Assembly (NCBI GenBank): GCA_035527455.1
Contig: DATLAN010000532.1
Span: 1-21,436, forward strand
Direction: 5' to 3'
Origin: DATLAN01 sp035527455
GTDB lineage: Bacteria; Planctomycetota; Planctomycetia; Pirellulales; Thermoguttaceae
DNA length: 21,436 bases
The translations under genes were made by a program, and so were the position numbers. Of this stretch, positions 1 to 6,999 are shown piece after piece. The notes under the pieces are model-generated. The model was not told the origin of the DNA, did no database searches, and saw only the letters and a list, made by a program, of their open reading frames with translations. How positions within the stretch are numbered: the first letter of the stretch is position 1; every line of letters begins with the position of its first letter.

Positions 1-1331
1 CCGCGGACCTCCTTGCCCAGCCGCGAGACGGTCTCCGCCATCTCGATGATCCCGTCCAGGTCGTCGTCGCGTTCGCCCGGCAGCCCGCACATGAAATAGA
101 GCTTTACCCGAGAAAAACCGTTCTCGAACGCCACGCGGCAACCCTCATAGAGGTCCTCGTTCTTGATCCGCTTGCCGATCTGCTCGCGCATCTCATCCCG
201 GGCGGCCTCCGGGGCCAGCGTCAGGCCGGAGTGGCGGTCCGTGTTGAGCAATTGCGTGAGCGTCCGCCACTGCCGGTTGATCCGCAGGCTGGGAACGGAA
301 ATGCCGACTCCCAGCGGCCGGAAAATCTCCTGCAACCGCCGCAGCAGTTCCTCCAAGTCGGGATAGTCGCCGGTGGAAAGCGACAGGAGCGTCATCTCGT
401 TGTAGCCCGTGTTGCGATACGAGTCGATCGCCGCCTGCACGATCGTATCCACCTTCCGCAGTCGCAGCGGCCGTTTCAACGTCGTGCCGGAACAGAAGCG
501 GCACCGGCCGGGACATCCTCGCATGATCTCGATGGCGATCCGGTCCTGCACGCACTCGACCAGCGGCACCACGGGCGAAGTGGGCAGCGGCATGGCGTCC
601 AGATCGGCCAGCACGGCCGGCTGCACCAATTCGCGCAGGCCCGGGCGGATCGGCCGAACCGCGCCCGGACGACCGTCGGCGTCGTACTGCGGTTGGTAGA
701 ACCGCGGCACGTACGCGTACGGCAGCCGCGCGGCCATCTCGGCCAGCATTTCCGTCCGGTCGCCGCCGGCCTGTTTCAACCGCAGCCACTGGTCGCACAC
801 CTCGGGCAGACTCTCTTCGCCGTCGCCGATGACGAACAGGTCGATGAATCGGGCCATCGGCTCGGGATTCGCCGTACACGGTCCGCCGGCGATCACCAGG
901 GGATGTTCCGCAGCGCGCTCTTCGGCCGCCAAGGGGATGCCGGCCAGATCGAGCATGGTCAGCACGTTGGTCGAGCACAGCTCGTACTGCAACGAGAAGC
1001 CCAGGACGTCGAACTCTCCCAGCGGCCTGAATGTCTCGAGGCTGTACAGCGGGAGGCGATGCTCGCGGAGCAGCGGCTCCATGTCGGCCATGGGGGCGAA
1101 CACCCGCTCGCAGGCCCAGTCTTCGCGGCGATTCATCACCGCATAGAGCACCTGCAAGCCGTGGTGGCTCATGCCGATCGAATACGTGTCGGGAAACGCC
1201 AGGCAGAGGGTCCCCCGCACGGTGCGATGGTCCTTCACCGAGGTGTTCCATTCCCCTCCGATATACTGCCCCGGCATCTGAACCCGCGGCAAGAGACGCG
1301 AAACGACGAGGTCTTGGAGCGATTGGTCCAT
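1..1331 (-). CDS. B12-binding radical SAM protein (TIGR03960-like), 3' end outside window
   Basis: The minus-strand frame stays open from an ATG at 1331 to the left edge (443 codons plus 2 bases), so the C-terminus is missing. It starts MDQSLQDLVVSRLLPRVQMP. The N-terminal half reads like a B12-binding-type domain (FPDTYSIGMSHHGLQVLY, then VIAGGPCTANPEPMARFIDL). The radical SAM cluster motif CPGRCRFC (CxxxCxxC) follows MRG at about residue 270, and ends with LAPEAARDEMREQIGKRI and KLYFMCGLPGE. This order matches the TIGR03960 family, often found with or fused to a DUF2344 partner; that part would lie beyond the window. The family is a putative Fe-S/SAM enzyme of undefined substrate. The ATG is set directly against a heptamer repeat array with no visible Shine-Dalgarno sequence, so the start is less certain than the family call. 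Confidence 0.85.
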   Translation of the reverse strand, partial: MDQSLQDLVVSRLLPRVQMPGQYIGGEWNTSVKDHRTVRGTLCLAFPDTYSIGMSHHGLQVLYAVMNRREDWACERVFAPMADMEPLLREHRLPLYSLETFRPLGEFDVLGFSLQYELCSTNVLTMLDLAGIPLAAEERAAEHPLVIAGGPCTANPEPMARFIDLFVIGDGEESLPEVCDQWLRLKQAGGDRTEMLAEMAARLPYAYVPRFYQPQYDADGRPGAVRPIRPGLRELVQPAVLADLDAMPLPTSPVVPLVECVQDRIAIEIMRGCPGRCRFCSGTTLKRPLRLRKVDTIVQAAIDSYRNTGYNEMTLLSLSTGDYPDLEELLRRLQEIFRPLGVGISVPSLRINRQWRTLTQLLNTDRHSGLTLAPEAARDEMREQIGKRIKNEDLYEGCRVAFENGFSRVKLYFMCGLPGERDDDLDGIIEMAETVSRLGKEVR

Positions 1332-1389
1332 AAACTGTAACTTGAACTGTAACTTGAACTTGGAACTTGGAACTTGGAACTTGGAACAG
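1332..1389. repeat. Heptamer array AACTTGG plus AACTGTAACTTG units
   Basis: Four in-phase AACTTGG heptamers (1357-1384 plus a partial unit) are preceded by two diverged AACTGTAACTTG units. The array directly touches the ATG of the radical SAM gene, so it would form the whole proximal 5' leader of that mRNA, read there as GTTCCAA repeats. Confidence 0.9.
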
Positions 1390-1580
1390 TCACCTATTCT
1401 TCTTCCGGCAACGCAGACCCGCCGGGCGAACCGTAGTGGCGGATCAGTGTTATTCTATCACCGGCCGTCCCCGGGCGAGTAGGGCGCGCACTGGCAGGGC
1501 AACACCGCCGATCTTGCGATGGGGCGATCCACGGTTTTCCAGTGGTCCGCAAGCTGCCGGCATTCGCCGAGAAAACGGAC

Positions 1581-1609
1581 TTGCTTTCTCCCGCGGGAAT
1601 ACGTATACT
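1581..1609 (+). promoter_or_regulatory. Promoter of the antitoxin/PIN-toxin operon
   Basis: TTGCTT (1581-1586) and TATACT (1604-1609) are separated by 17 bp, a good sigma70-type match, about 35 bp before the antitoxin ATG. GGAG at 1631-1634 is the likely ribosome binding site. The rest of 1390-1580 shows no gene or clear signal. Confidence 0.6.
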
Positions 1610-1629
1610 TTCGATAAAGCAATACGTAT
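1598..1629. promoter_or_regulatory. Twin operator-like palindromes AATACGTAT
   Basis: Two identical AATACGTAT copies (1598-1606 and 1621-1629, 23 bp apart start to start) each contain the perfect palindrome ATACGTAT. The first overlaps the -10 box and the second lies just downstream of the expected transcription start. This is the arrangement expected for autorepression by the antitoxin or the toxin-antitoxin complex. The role is inferred from position and symmetry. Confidence 0.5.
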
Positions 1630-1644
1630 CGGAGCCAACGTTCG

Positions 1645-1905
1645 ATGAAGAAACTCACTCTCAGCGCCGACGCCGAAGTGATCGAGCAGGCCAAGCGGGT
1701 CGCACGGCGCAACGGCACCAGCGTGTCGGCCATGTTCGCCCGCTTCGTACGGGGATTGACGCGGCAAGACAAGGCCCCGGAAGAGATCCCCCCGGACTCC
1801 ATCGCCGCGCGCGCGACGGGCGCGATCCGATTGCCCAGGGGCAAGAGTCCCCGCGACGTGCTCGTTGATGCCTTGATGGAGAAGCACGGGGGCAAGCGTA
1901 AGTGA
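1645..1905 (+). CDS. Antitoxin of a PIN-toxin pair (DUF6364-like)
   Basis: This 86-residue protein starts MKKLTLSADAEVIEQAKRVA and continues with the NGTSVSAMFARFVRGL segment, the beta-strand plus two helices typical of DUF6364/ribbon-helix-helix antitoxins. The C-terminal half (about residues 40-86) is basic and less ordered, ending GKSPRDVLVDALMEKHGGKRK-like; such tails usually wrap around the toxin. It has a GGAG ribosome binding site ten bases upstream and a near-consensus promoter with twin palindromes. Its stop codon overlaps the GTG start of the toxin gene, so the two are translationally coupled. The role is to neutralise the downstream PIN nuclease and probably to repress its own operon; both are inferred from the family and the layout. 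Confidence 0.8.
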   Translation: MKKLTLSADAEVIEQAKRVARRNGTSVSAMFARFVRGLTRQDKAPEEIPPDSIAARATGAIRLPRGKSPRDVLVDALMEKHGGKRK

Positions 1906-2318
1906 ATGTTTTTTTCGACACGAACGTGCTGATGGACGTGCTGCTCAAGCGGCGGTTGTTCATCAAAAGTTCCCAAAGAGCATGGTTCCTCGCCGAGCGC
2001 GGAAAAATACGCGGGATGGTGTCGGTGCTGAGTTTCTCGAACATTTACTACATGGTTCGGAAACTCGAGGGAGCGACCGAGGCCATGTCGATGATGGCTA
2101 TGCTGCGCGACACCTTCGTACCCGTGGCATGCGACGAACAGGTGATTCATCAGGCGATCGACGTCGGGACGAAGGACTTCGAAGACGCGATCCAGTACTT
2201 CAGCGCGTTGCGAGCCGATGCGTCCTGTATCATCACGCGCAATCCCGACCACTTTCCATCTTCGGCTTTGCCGGTGCTCTCTCCGGATGAATTCCTGGCT
2301 GCGTACTCGTTCGAGTAG
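1902..2318 (+). CDS. PIN-domain toxin (VapC-like ribonuclease)
   Basis: This 138-residue protein begins at a GTG that overlaps the antitoxin stop by 4 bp (GTGA). The PIN signature is VFFDTNVLMD at residues 3-12 with the metal ligand D6. The second acidic cluster is KDFEDAIQYF (91-100, D92/D95), followed by IITRNPDHF (110-118). The middle of the protein has SVLSFSNIYYMVRK where classical VapC proteins carry a glutamate, as is usual in the subfamily paired with DUF6364 antitoxins. The expected activity is Mg-dependent cleavage of RNA, held in check by the upstream protein. Length is normal and the gene looks intact. Its TAG stop lies inside a perfect 16-bp palindrome. Confidence 0.88.
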   Translation: MNVFFDTNVLMDVLLKRRLFIKSSQRAWFLAERGKIRGMVSVLSFSNIYYMVRKLEGATEAMSMMAMLRDTFVPVACDEQVIHQAIDVGTKDFEDAIQYFSALRADASCIITRNPDHFPSSALPVLSPDEFLAAYSFE

Positions 2319-2330
2319 CGCTAGCGCTAC
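2315..2330. repeat. Perfect 16-bp palindrome over the toxin stop codon
   Basis: GTAGCGCTAGCGCTAC is its own reverse complement and contains the toxin stop codon TAG (2316-2318). No T-tract follows, so it is not a classical terminator. It may be a REP-like unit or a 3'-end protective structure. Confidence 0.7.
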
Positions 2331-2387
2331 GGAGGCCAGCATCAAGAAACTGGCTTGAAATTGGGCCACTGCAACCGGCTGCGGGTG

Positions 2388-2393
2388 TATAAT
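2388..2393 (+). promoter_or_regulatory. Perfect -10 box upstream of the methyltransferase gene
   Basis: TATAAT lies 34 bp before the ATG at 2427. No -35 element is at standard spacing (TTGGGC ends 21 bp upstream). AGGAG at 2413-2417 is a well-placed ribosome binding site, nine bases from the ATG. Confidence 0.4.
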
Positions 2394-2426
2394 GGAAGAC
2401 ATCACTCTCCTCAGGAGCCCAAGCCC

Positions 2427-3659
2427 ATGAGAGCAGCAGTCGCCGCCCGGCCATGGATACCTGTTATTGCCGTGCTGGTCCTTATGCTCGGTGCCGCCGA
2501 CGCGCGGGCCCAGAGCCGCAGCGCGATCGACGAAGCGCGGAACCGGATGGTCGACGAGGAAATCGTGGCCGCCGGCGTGAAGGACAAGCGGGTGATCGAG
2601 TCGATGCGGAACACGCCCCGGCACGAGTTCGTCCCCTTGTCGCAGTTCCGGCTGGCTTACCTCGACATGGCGCTGCCGATCGGCGAGTCGCAGACGATCT
2701 CGGCGCCGTTCGTGGTGGCCTTCATGACCGAATCGCTCGATCCGCGGCCGGAGGACAAGGTGTTGGAGATCGGCACCGGCAGCGGATACCAGGCCGCCGT
2801 GCTCAGTCCGCTGGTTCGGGAAGTGTACACGATCGAGATCGTCGCCCCGCTGGGACACCGGGCCGCGCAGACGCTGAAGCGGCTGCGATACGACAACGTC
2901 TATGCCAAAGTGGGCGACGGATACCAGGGTTGGCCCGAACACGCGCCGTTCGACAAGATCATTGTCACCTGTTCCCCCGAGCGCGTGCCGCCGGCCCTGG
3001 TCGCCCAGTTGAAAGAAGGCGGCCGCATGGTCATTCCCGTGGGCGAGCGGTACCAGCAGGCGCTGTACCTGCTGACGAAGACCGACGGGCAGATGGTGGC
3101 CGAGGCGCTGCGGCCGACGCTTTTCGTGCCGATGACCGGCCAGGCCGAAGAGGGCCGCGAGGTGTTGCCCGACCCGGCCAACCCGACGCTCTCCAACGGC
3201 GGTTTCGAGAAGTCGTTCGGCGACCCGCCCATGCCCAACGGTTGGTATTACCAGCGCCAGTTGACGCTGGTCACCGCCGACGACGCCCCGGAAGGGAAGA
3301 GCTACATCACCTTCACCAATTCCGAACCGGGCCGCGGCTGCCGGGCGTTGCAGGGGTTCGCCGTCGACGGACGGGAGGTTCGGCAGTTGGCCGTCTCGCT
3401 GCACGTCCGCGGCCGGGACATCCGCCCGGGCCAGACCCGCGAGCAGATGCCCGTATTGGCAATTGCCTTCTATGACGAGAAGCGAGGCCCGCTGGGCCAG
3501 GTTCTGCTGGGACCGTGGCGAGGTTCTTTCTCATGGCAAGAGGAAGTCGCCCGATTCAACGTTCCGCCGCATACCCGCGAAGCCATTTTCCGCATCGGCC
3601 TGCTGGGGGCGGTGGGGGAGATTTCGTTCGACGCAATCGAAGTCAAGGCGGTGAAGTGA
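2427..3659 (+). CDS. Secreted protein-L-isoaspartate O-methyltransferase with C-terminal beta-sandwich-like domain
   Basis: The 410-residue protein has a signal peptide (residues 1-28, hydrophobic IPVIAVLVLMLGAADARA), so it acts outside the cytoplasmic membrane. The PCMT domain (about 35-242) shows ALPIGESQTISAP (82-94) and the SAM-binding loop VLEIGTGSGYQ (112-122). It would methylate L-isoaspartyl residues in damaged proteins using S-adenosylmethionine; the source of SAM outside the cytoplasm is unclear. A further 160 residues (about 252-410), starting LSNGGFEKSF and ending ISFDAIEVKAVK, resemble the NGGFE...W...I carbohydrate-binding/galactose-binding-like folds. The ATG at 2427 is preferred over the upstream in-frame start because it follows an AGGAG site and a TATAAT box. 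Plain cytosolic PCMT enzymes are about 210 residues, so this is a fused, exported form. Confidence 0.88.
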   Translation: MRAAVAARPWIPVIAVLVLMLGAADARAQSRSAIDEARNRMVDEEIVAAGVKDKRVIESMRNTPRHEFVPLSQFRLAYLDMALPIGESQTISAPFVVAFMTESLDPRPEDKVLEIGTGSGYQAAVLSPLVREVYTIEIVAPLGHRAAQTLKRLRYDNVYAKVGDGYQGWPEHAPFDKIIVTCSPERVPPALVAQLKEGGRMVIPVGERYQQALYLLTKTDGQMVAEALRPTLFVPMTGQAEEGREVLPDPANPTLSNGGFEKSFGDPPMPNGWYYQRQLTLVTADDAPEGKSYITFTNSEPGRGCRALQGFAVDGREVRQLAVSLHVRGRDIRPGQTREQMPVLAIAFYDEKRGPLGQVLLGPWRGSFSWQEEVARFNVPPHTREAIFRIGLLGAVGEISFDAIEVKAVK

Positions 3660-3701
3660 GACCGCTGCGAAGCCGCAAGCGGCATTCCCCACTACCCACT
3701 A
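3660..3701 (-). repeat. 3'-end repeat module of rodA: heptamers plus hairpin core (copy 1)
   Basis: Read on the minus strand, two TAGTGGG heptamers (3688-3701) contain the rodA stop codon. They are followed by a 27-bp core (3661-3687) starting GAATGCCGCTTGCGGCTT. The same 27 bp recur without mismatch at 8046-8072 after asd, and a diverged copy follows dtd. The core folds around GCCGC-TT-GCGGC. It fills the whole gap between the convergent methyltransferase and rodA genes, so it may serve as a shared 3' end. Confidence 0.85.
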
Positions 3702-4832
3702 TCCCGCCGCATACCGAAACGGCTCCTTGGTCACCTCATATCCGGGCCGCAGGCCGACGTTGAGCACCAGACCGAGCCCGATGGCGTGGGCGAGCAGCCC
3801 CGAGCCGCCGTAGCTGACCAGCGGCAGCGGCAGCCCGGTGACCGGCAAGAGGCCCACGGTCATGGCCGTATTGATCAACACTTCCACCGCGAAGAGAGCG
3901 GCGATGCCCGCGGCCACCAGCCGCCCGAACGGCTCGCGGGTGGTCGAGGCGACGGTTACGGCCCGCCAGACCAACAGCCCGAACAACGCCAGCACGGCCG
4001 CGGTACCCGGCAGCCCGAACCGTTCGCCCAGGACGCAGAAGACGAAGTCGCTGCGGGCGTGGGGCAAACGGTAGACGGCCGGATCGTCGGTGAGTTGACC
4101 CGCCAAGGCGCTTCCCCAAACGCCGCCCAGCGCACGGACCTGCTTGGCCCGGTACAGGTGATAGGCGTCGTCGCTGGGCCGCCCGCCGGCAGACGGCTGC
4201 TCGAACAGGGCCGTCACCCGCGATTTCTGCTCCCGACTCATCTGCGTCCACAGCAGCGGCGTCATCAACAGCCCCGCCAGGAGCAGCAGCGCCAAATCAC
4301 GCCGCTTGGCGCCGGCGGCGAACAACATCACGAAAAAGACCGGCAGAAAGACGGTCGCCGTGCCGAGGTCGGGTTCCCTGAGGATCAACAGCACGGGCAC
4401 CGTCGTCAACGCCAACGGGATCACCAGTCCACGCAGCCGCCGGTAGTTCTCTCGATACATCAAATAACGCGCCAAGGCCAACACGAAGGCCACCTTGGCA
4501 AGCTCGGAAGGCTGAATCCCCAACGGCCCGATCCGTATCCACCGACGGGCGTTGTTGATCGCCGGGAAAAAGTAGACCAAAACGAGCAAGCCCAGGACCG
4601 CCAGGAAAATGGCGTAACTGTACCGACAGAAGATTCGATAGTTGGGCAGCGAAGTTCCCACCACGGCCGCCAGCGCCAGGACCGACCAGACGATTTGCCG
4701 GCGAAGGAAATGGCCGTCGCCCTCGACCAGGGCCTCATAGGTCGCGATGCCCATCCAACCCAGGATGACCAACCCGGTGGCCGCCACCACGATCGACCAA
4801 GGCAATCGTCGAACCCAAACGGCAGGTTTCAC
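3699..4832 (-). CDS. rodA: RodA/FtsW-type SEDS peptidoglycan glycosyltransferase
   Basis: This integral membrane protein of 377 residues (from GTG 4832) polymerises lipid II in lateral wall synthesis, normally with a class B PBP. Family marks are NARRWIRIGPLGIQPSELAK, ILREPDLGTATVFLP and LPHARSDFVFCVLGERFGLPG, which contains the conserved Asp of the SEDS active site. Near the end are TGLPLPLVSYGGSGLLAH and about ten hydrophobic helices. The frame is open up to a TTG at 4919, but a perfect TATAAT (minus strand, 4889-4884) lies inside that extension. GTG 4832 puts about ten residues before the first membrane helix; its GGAG site is 14 bases away, longer than ideal. rodA is preferred over ftsW because of the compact size and the absence of a division cluster. 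The gene is convergent with the methyltransferase, and its stop codon is part of a heptamer repeat. Confidence 0.9.
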   Translation of the reverse strand: MKPAVWVRRLPWSIVVAATGLVILGWMGIATYEALVEGDGHFLRRQIVWSVLALAAVVGTSLPNYRIFCRYSYAIFLAVLGLLVLVYFFPAINNARRWIRIGPLGIQPSELAKVAFVLALARYLMYRENYRRLRGLVIPLALTTVPVLLILREPDLGTATVFLPVFFVMLFAAGAKRRDLALLLLAGLLMTPLLWTQMSREQKSRVTALFEQPSAGGRPSDDAYHLYRAKQVRALGGVWGSALAGQLTDDPAVYRLPHARSDFVFCVLGERFGLPGTAAVLALFGLLVWRAVTVASTTREPFGRLVAAGIAALFAVEVLINTAMTVGLLPVTGLPLPLVSYGGSGLLAHAIGLGLVLNVGLRPGYEVTKEPFRYAAG

Positions 4833-4883
4833 GTCGGTGTACTCGGCTCCAGATAGCGGCGATGAAGTAAACGGCGGGCCTGG

Positions 4884-4889
4884 ATTATA
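4884..4889 (-). promoter_or_regulatory. Perfect -10 box for rodA
   Basis: TATAAT on the minus strand, about 50 bp upstream of the GTG chosen as the rodA start. The -35 region is weak. It supports the shorter rodA start. Confidence 0.4.
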
Positions 4890-4928
4890 GGTGAAGAGCC
4901 GTCGCGAACGTGAGGTCAATTCGGAGAA

Positions 4929-5005
4929 GGGCAGGGCAGGGGGGAGTGGGCAGTGGGGAGTGGGCAGTGGGCAGTGGGCAGTGGGCAGTGGGCAGTGGGC
5001 AGTGG
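4929..5005 (+). repeat. GGGCAGGGCAGGG block followed by a GGGCAGT heptamer array
   Basis: A G-rich pentamer block (4929-4944) runs into about nine GGGCAGT/GGGGAGT heptamers. GGG runs with 4-base loops make this a strong G-quadruplex motif on the plus strand, 40-115 bp upstream of the rodA -10 box. Unlike other arrays of this family here, it does not touch a gene end. Confidence 0.9.
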
Positions 5006-5028
5006 TTGACGATTGATTCGGCTGAACG

Positions 5029-5050
5029 CCCGCCGACTGCGTTCGGCGGG
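5029..5050. repeat. 8-bp stem hairpin CCCGCCGA/TCGGCGGG
   Basis: A perfect 8-bp stem with a 6-base loop (5037-5042) and no T-tract after it. Its function is unclear. Confidence 0.5.
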
Positions 5051-5348
5051 GTCTCGCAGCCTTGATTCACTTTGCTACAGGCCGTTTACCCTCACCGCGG
5101 CGTCTTGCGGCCATCGGTCGCTTCGGGAATTCAAGTTCAATGAACCCGGAAGGGTCTGTAGCGACTGATGACCCGAGCGGGGTAGATTGAGCGTATTATA
5201 TTAGCCCCGTTGGACGAGGTGGATATACCATTTTGGTGTTATGTATCTTTACCCAACGGACGGCATTCGGTCGCTGCAATCCGGAACAATTCGTACAACT
5301 TCTCTTTTGGAAACAGTCCTCAAAATCTTGCAGGCCTTCCCAGGTTGC
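5051..5348. other. Intergenic stretch without recognised content
   Basis: The short frames here lack a ribosome binding site, codon bias or recognisable family. AT content is higher than in the neighbours. It probably holds upstream regulatory sequence for the TIGR03000 protein gene. Confidence 0.5.
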
Positions 5349-5376
5349 TTGATTTCCATGCTACGTTTGGTATGCT
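5349..5376 (+). promoter_or_regulatory. Promoter of the TIGR03000 protein gene
   Basis: TTGATT (5349-5354) and TATGCT (5371-5376) are separated by 16 bp, with AAGGAG at 5416-5421 ten bases before the ATG. Confidence 0.5.
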
Positions 5377-5431
5377 ATGGAACAGTAAGTGGTGAATTCT
5401 GTTCGCTCAATCTCGAAGGAGTATCAGCGCA

Positions 5432-6736
5432 ATGTCTCGACCAACTCGCAAACTCTGGATTCTGGCCGCAGTCGCGATGGCCGCGCTGCTGTCGGGCGCC
5501 TCCGAGGCAAGCGCCTGGTGGGGCTACTACCAACCGGCCTATCTGGGTGGCTGCGGCTACGGCCCGTGCTACTCGCCATCTTATTGCACCTCCTGCTACA
5601 CGCCCTCCTACACGGCTCGCTACGTACCGAGTTGTACGGTCGGTTGCGATCCGTGCGGGGACGGTTGCGGATGGTACTTGGGTTACAGGCCGGGTCCGAT
5701 CCGGCAGTTGCTCTTCGGTCCGTATCGTTCGTATTACGGAGGGGGCTGCTCCTGGTCGTCCTGTTACGACCCGTGCTGCACGTCGACGGCAACCATCGGC
5801 ACCGCGATGCCGACGCCCGCGATAAGAGAAGGCACGCCGACCCGCGCGCTGAGGCAACAGCCCAAGGTGCTGTCGCCCGATATTCCGGACCTTCCGGCCA
5901 TCCCTTCCACGCCGGCGACTCCCTTGGCACCCCCGGTGAGACCGCTGACCCCGGACTTCACGCCACCCGGGCTGCCGCTTGACGACCCTGCGATGCCCAT
6001 GCCGTTCGATTTGCCTTTTGCGCCGACGCCGGCCGAACCGCCGACACCGGCGATTCCGACCACGCCGGCCGTTCCGATACCCCCGACGATTACACCGTCA
6101 CCTCCGTTCGGCGGAAGCGCGCCGGCGGTACAAGACGGCAGTGCGCTGCTGACGATGACGGTGCCGCTGGGGACGGAGGTCTACATCAACGACAAACCGA
6201 CGAAGAGCACCGCAATGGAACGGCAGTACATCTCCAAAGGACTGGACCCCAACCTCGTCTACAAGTACAAGGTCGTGGCGTACGTCCTGTGCGAACGGAC
6301 GGACGCCGGTCCGAACGTGGTCGATTGGAAGAAGATCCCCTTGGAACGCGAGGTGTACTTGAGGGCCGGGGATCACCAGCACCTGGCCTTTTCCGCCAAT
6401 GTCGCCACTTTCTATGAAACCGAGATGGTTCCCGTTCTGGACCCGTCCGTCAATCCGGACACCGGCATGCCGGAACGGGACCCGGCCACGAACCAGGTCA
6501 TCATGAGACCGAGAATGGGTATCAACCCCCGGACCGGAGAGCCCGAGCAGGTCACGCAAGAGGAACTGACGGGCCGATCCAGGATCAGCGTCATCGACGA
6601 CGACCTGAAGGAGATCTACGAGCGGCTGACGGCCATGAAGCTGGATAAGGCGTCACGTGGGCAAGAGGCTCTGAGCGATCGCCCGGCCCAGTGGCGGGGT
6701 CAGTGGCTGGAATCTCCCGGACAAGCCGGCATCTAG
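5432..6736 (+). CDS. Secreted Cys/Pro-rich protein with TIGR03000 domain
   Basis: This 434-residue exported protein has a signal peptide (about 1-29, LWILAAVAMAALLSGASEASA). Residues 30-115 are rich in Tyr, Cys, Gly and Ser (CGYGPCYSPSYCTSCYTPSY), which suggests disulfide cross-linking. A proline/threonine-rich linker (about 130-230) has repeated P-x-TP and IP units. Residues 240-330 form the TIGR03000 domain: LTMTVPLGTEVYINDKPTKS, then YISKGLDPNLVYKYKVVA and EVYLRAGDHQHLAFS. That domain is a planctomycete-specific beta-rich module of unknown function. The last 100 residues are charged and contain a DPATNQVIMRPRMGINPRTG segment. A surface or wall-associated structural role is plausible but inferred. 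The gene has its own promoter and a strong terminator, so it is probably monocistronic. Confidence 0.85.
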   Translation: MSRPTRKLWILAAVAMAALLSGASEASAWWGYYQPAYLGGCGYGPCYSPSYCTSCYTPSYTARYVPSCTVGCDPCGDGCGWYLGYRPGPIRQLLFGPYRSYYGGGCSWSSCYDPCCTSTATIGTAMPTPAIREGTPTRALRQQPKVLSPDIPDLPAIPSTPATPLAPPVRPLTPDFTPPGLPLDDPAMPMPFDLPFAPTPAEPPTPAIPTTPAVPIPPTITPSPPFGGSAPAVQDGSALLTMTVPLGTEVYINDKPTKSTAMERQYISKGLDPNLVYKYKVVAYVLCERTDAGPNVVDWKKIPLEREVYLRAGDHQHLAFSANVATFYETEMVPVLDPSVNPDTGMPERDPATNQVIMRPRMGINPRTGEPEQVTQEELTGRSRISVIDDDLKEIYERLTAMKLDKASRGQEALSDRPAQWRGQWLESPGQAGI

Positions 6737-6785
6737 CCCCCAGAGCAAGCCACTCTACGCCGTCCCGTGGCCGGCTGCGAATTCG

Positions 6786-6826
6786 AAAGGGCCCTCGCCT
6801 CCGATGTCTCGGTGCGAGGGCCCTTT
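6786..6826 (+). terminator. Intrinsic terminator after the TIGR03000 protein gene
   Basis: A perfect 13-bp stem, AAAGGGCCCTCGC (6786-6798) with GCGAGGGCCCTTT (6814-6826), has a 15-base loop and is followed by GGTTTCTCC. The T-tract is short but the stem is very strong. It separates this gene from asd. Confidence 0.75.
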
Positions 6827-6880
6827 GGTTTCTCCAACGTTGCGAGATCCTTGAGCCGCCCGCCGTGGCGTGATACGATT

Positions 6881-6953
6881 GGCTACATCTCGCGGAGAGT
6901 GGCCGTCTCGCTCCGCGAGACGTGGCTACATCTCGCGGAGCGAGATGGCTACT
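6881..6953. repeat. Three TCTCGCGGAGCGAGA-type hairpin units
   Basis: GGCTACATCTCGCGGAG occurs at 6881-6897 and 6924-6940, with an inverted unit (GTCTCGCTCCGCGAGAC, about 6905-6921) between them. Each unit folds as TCTCGC/GCGAGA. The array sits in the asd leader, about 50 bp before its start, and resembles a REP cluster. Confidence 0.75.
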
Positions 6954-6999
6954 GTGCAGTCATCGGCCCACAAGGATTCACGTTTCCGGAGAAGAACCA

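Noticed and set aside
1458..3404. Long minus-strand open frame of 648 codons
   Set aside because: It lies antisense to the toxin operon and the methyltransferase, whose families are clear; its protein is low-complexity and unlike any family. High GC creates such shadows.
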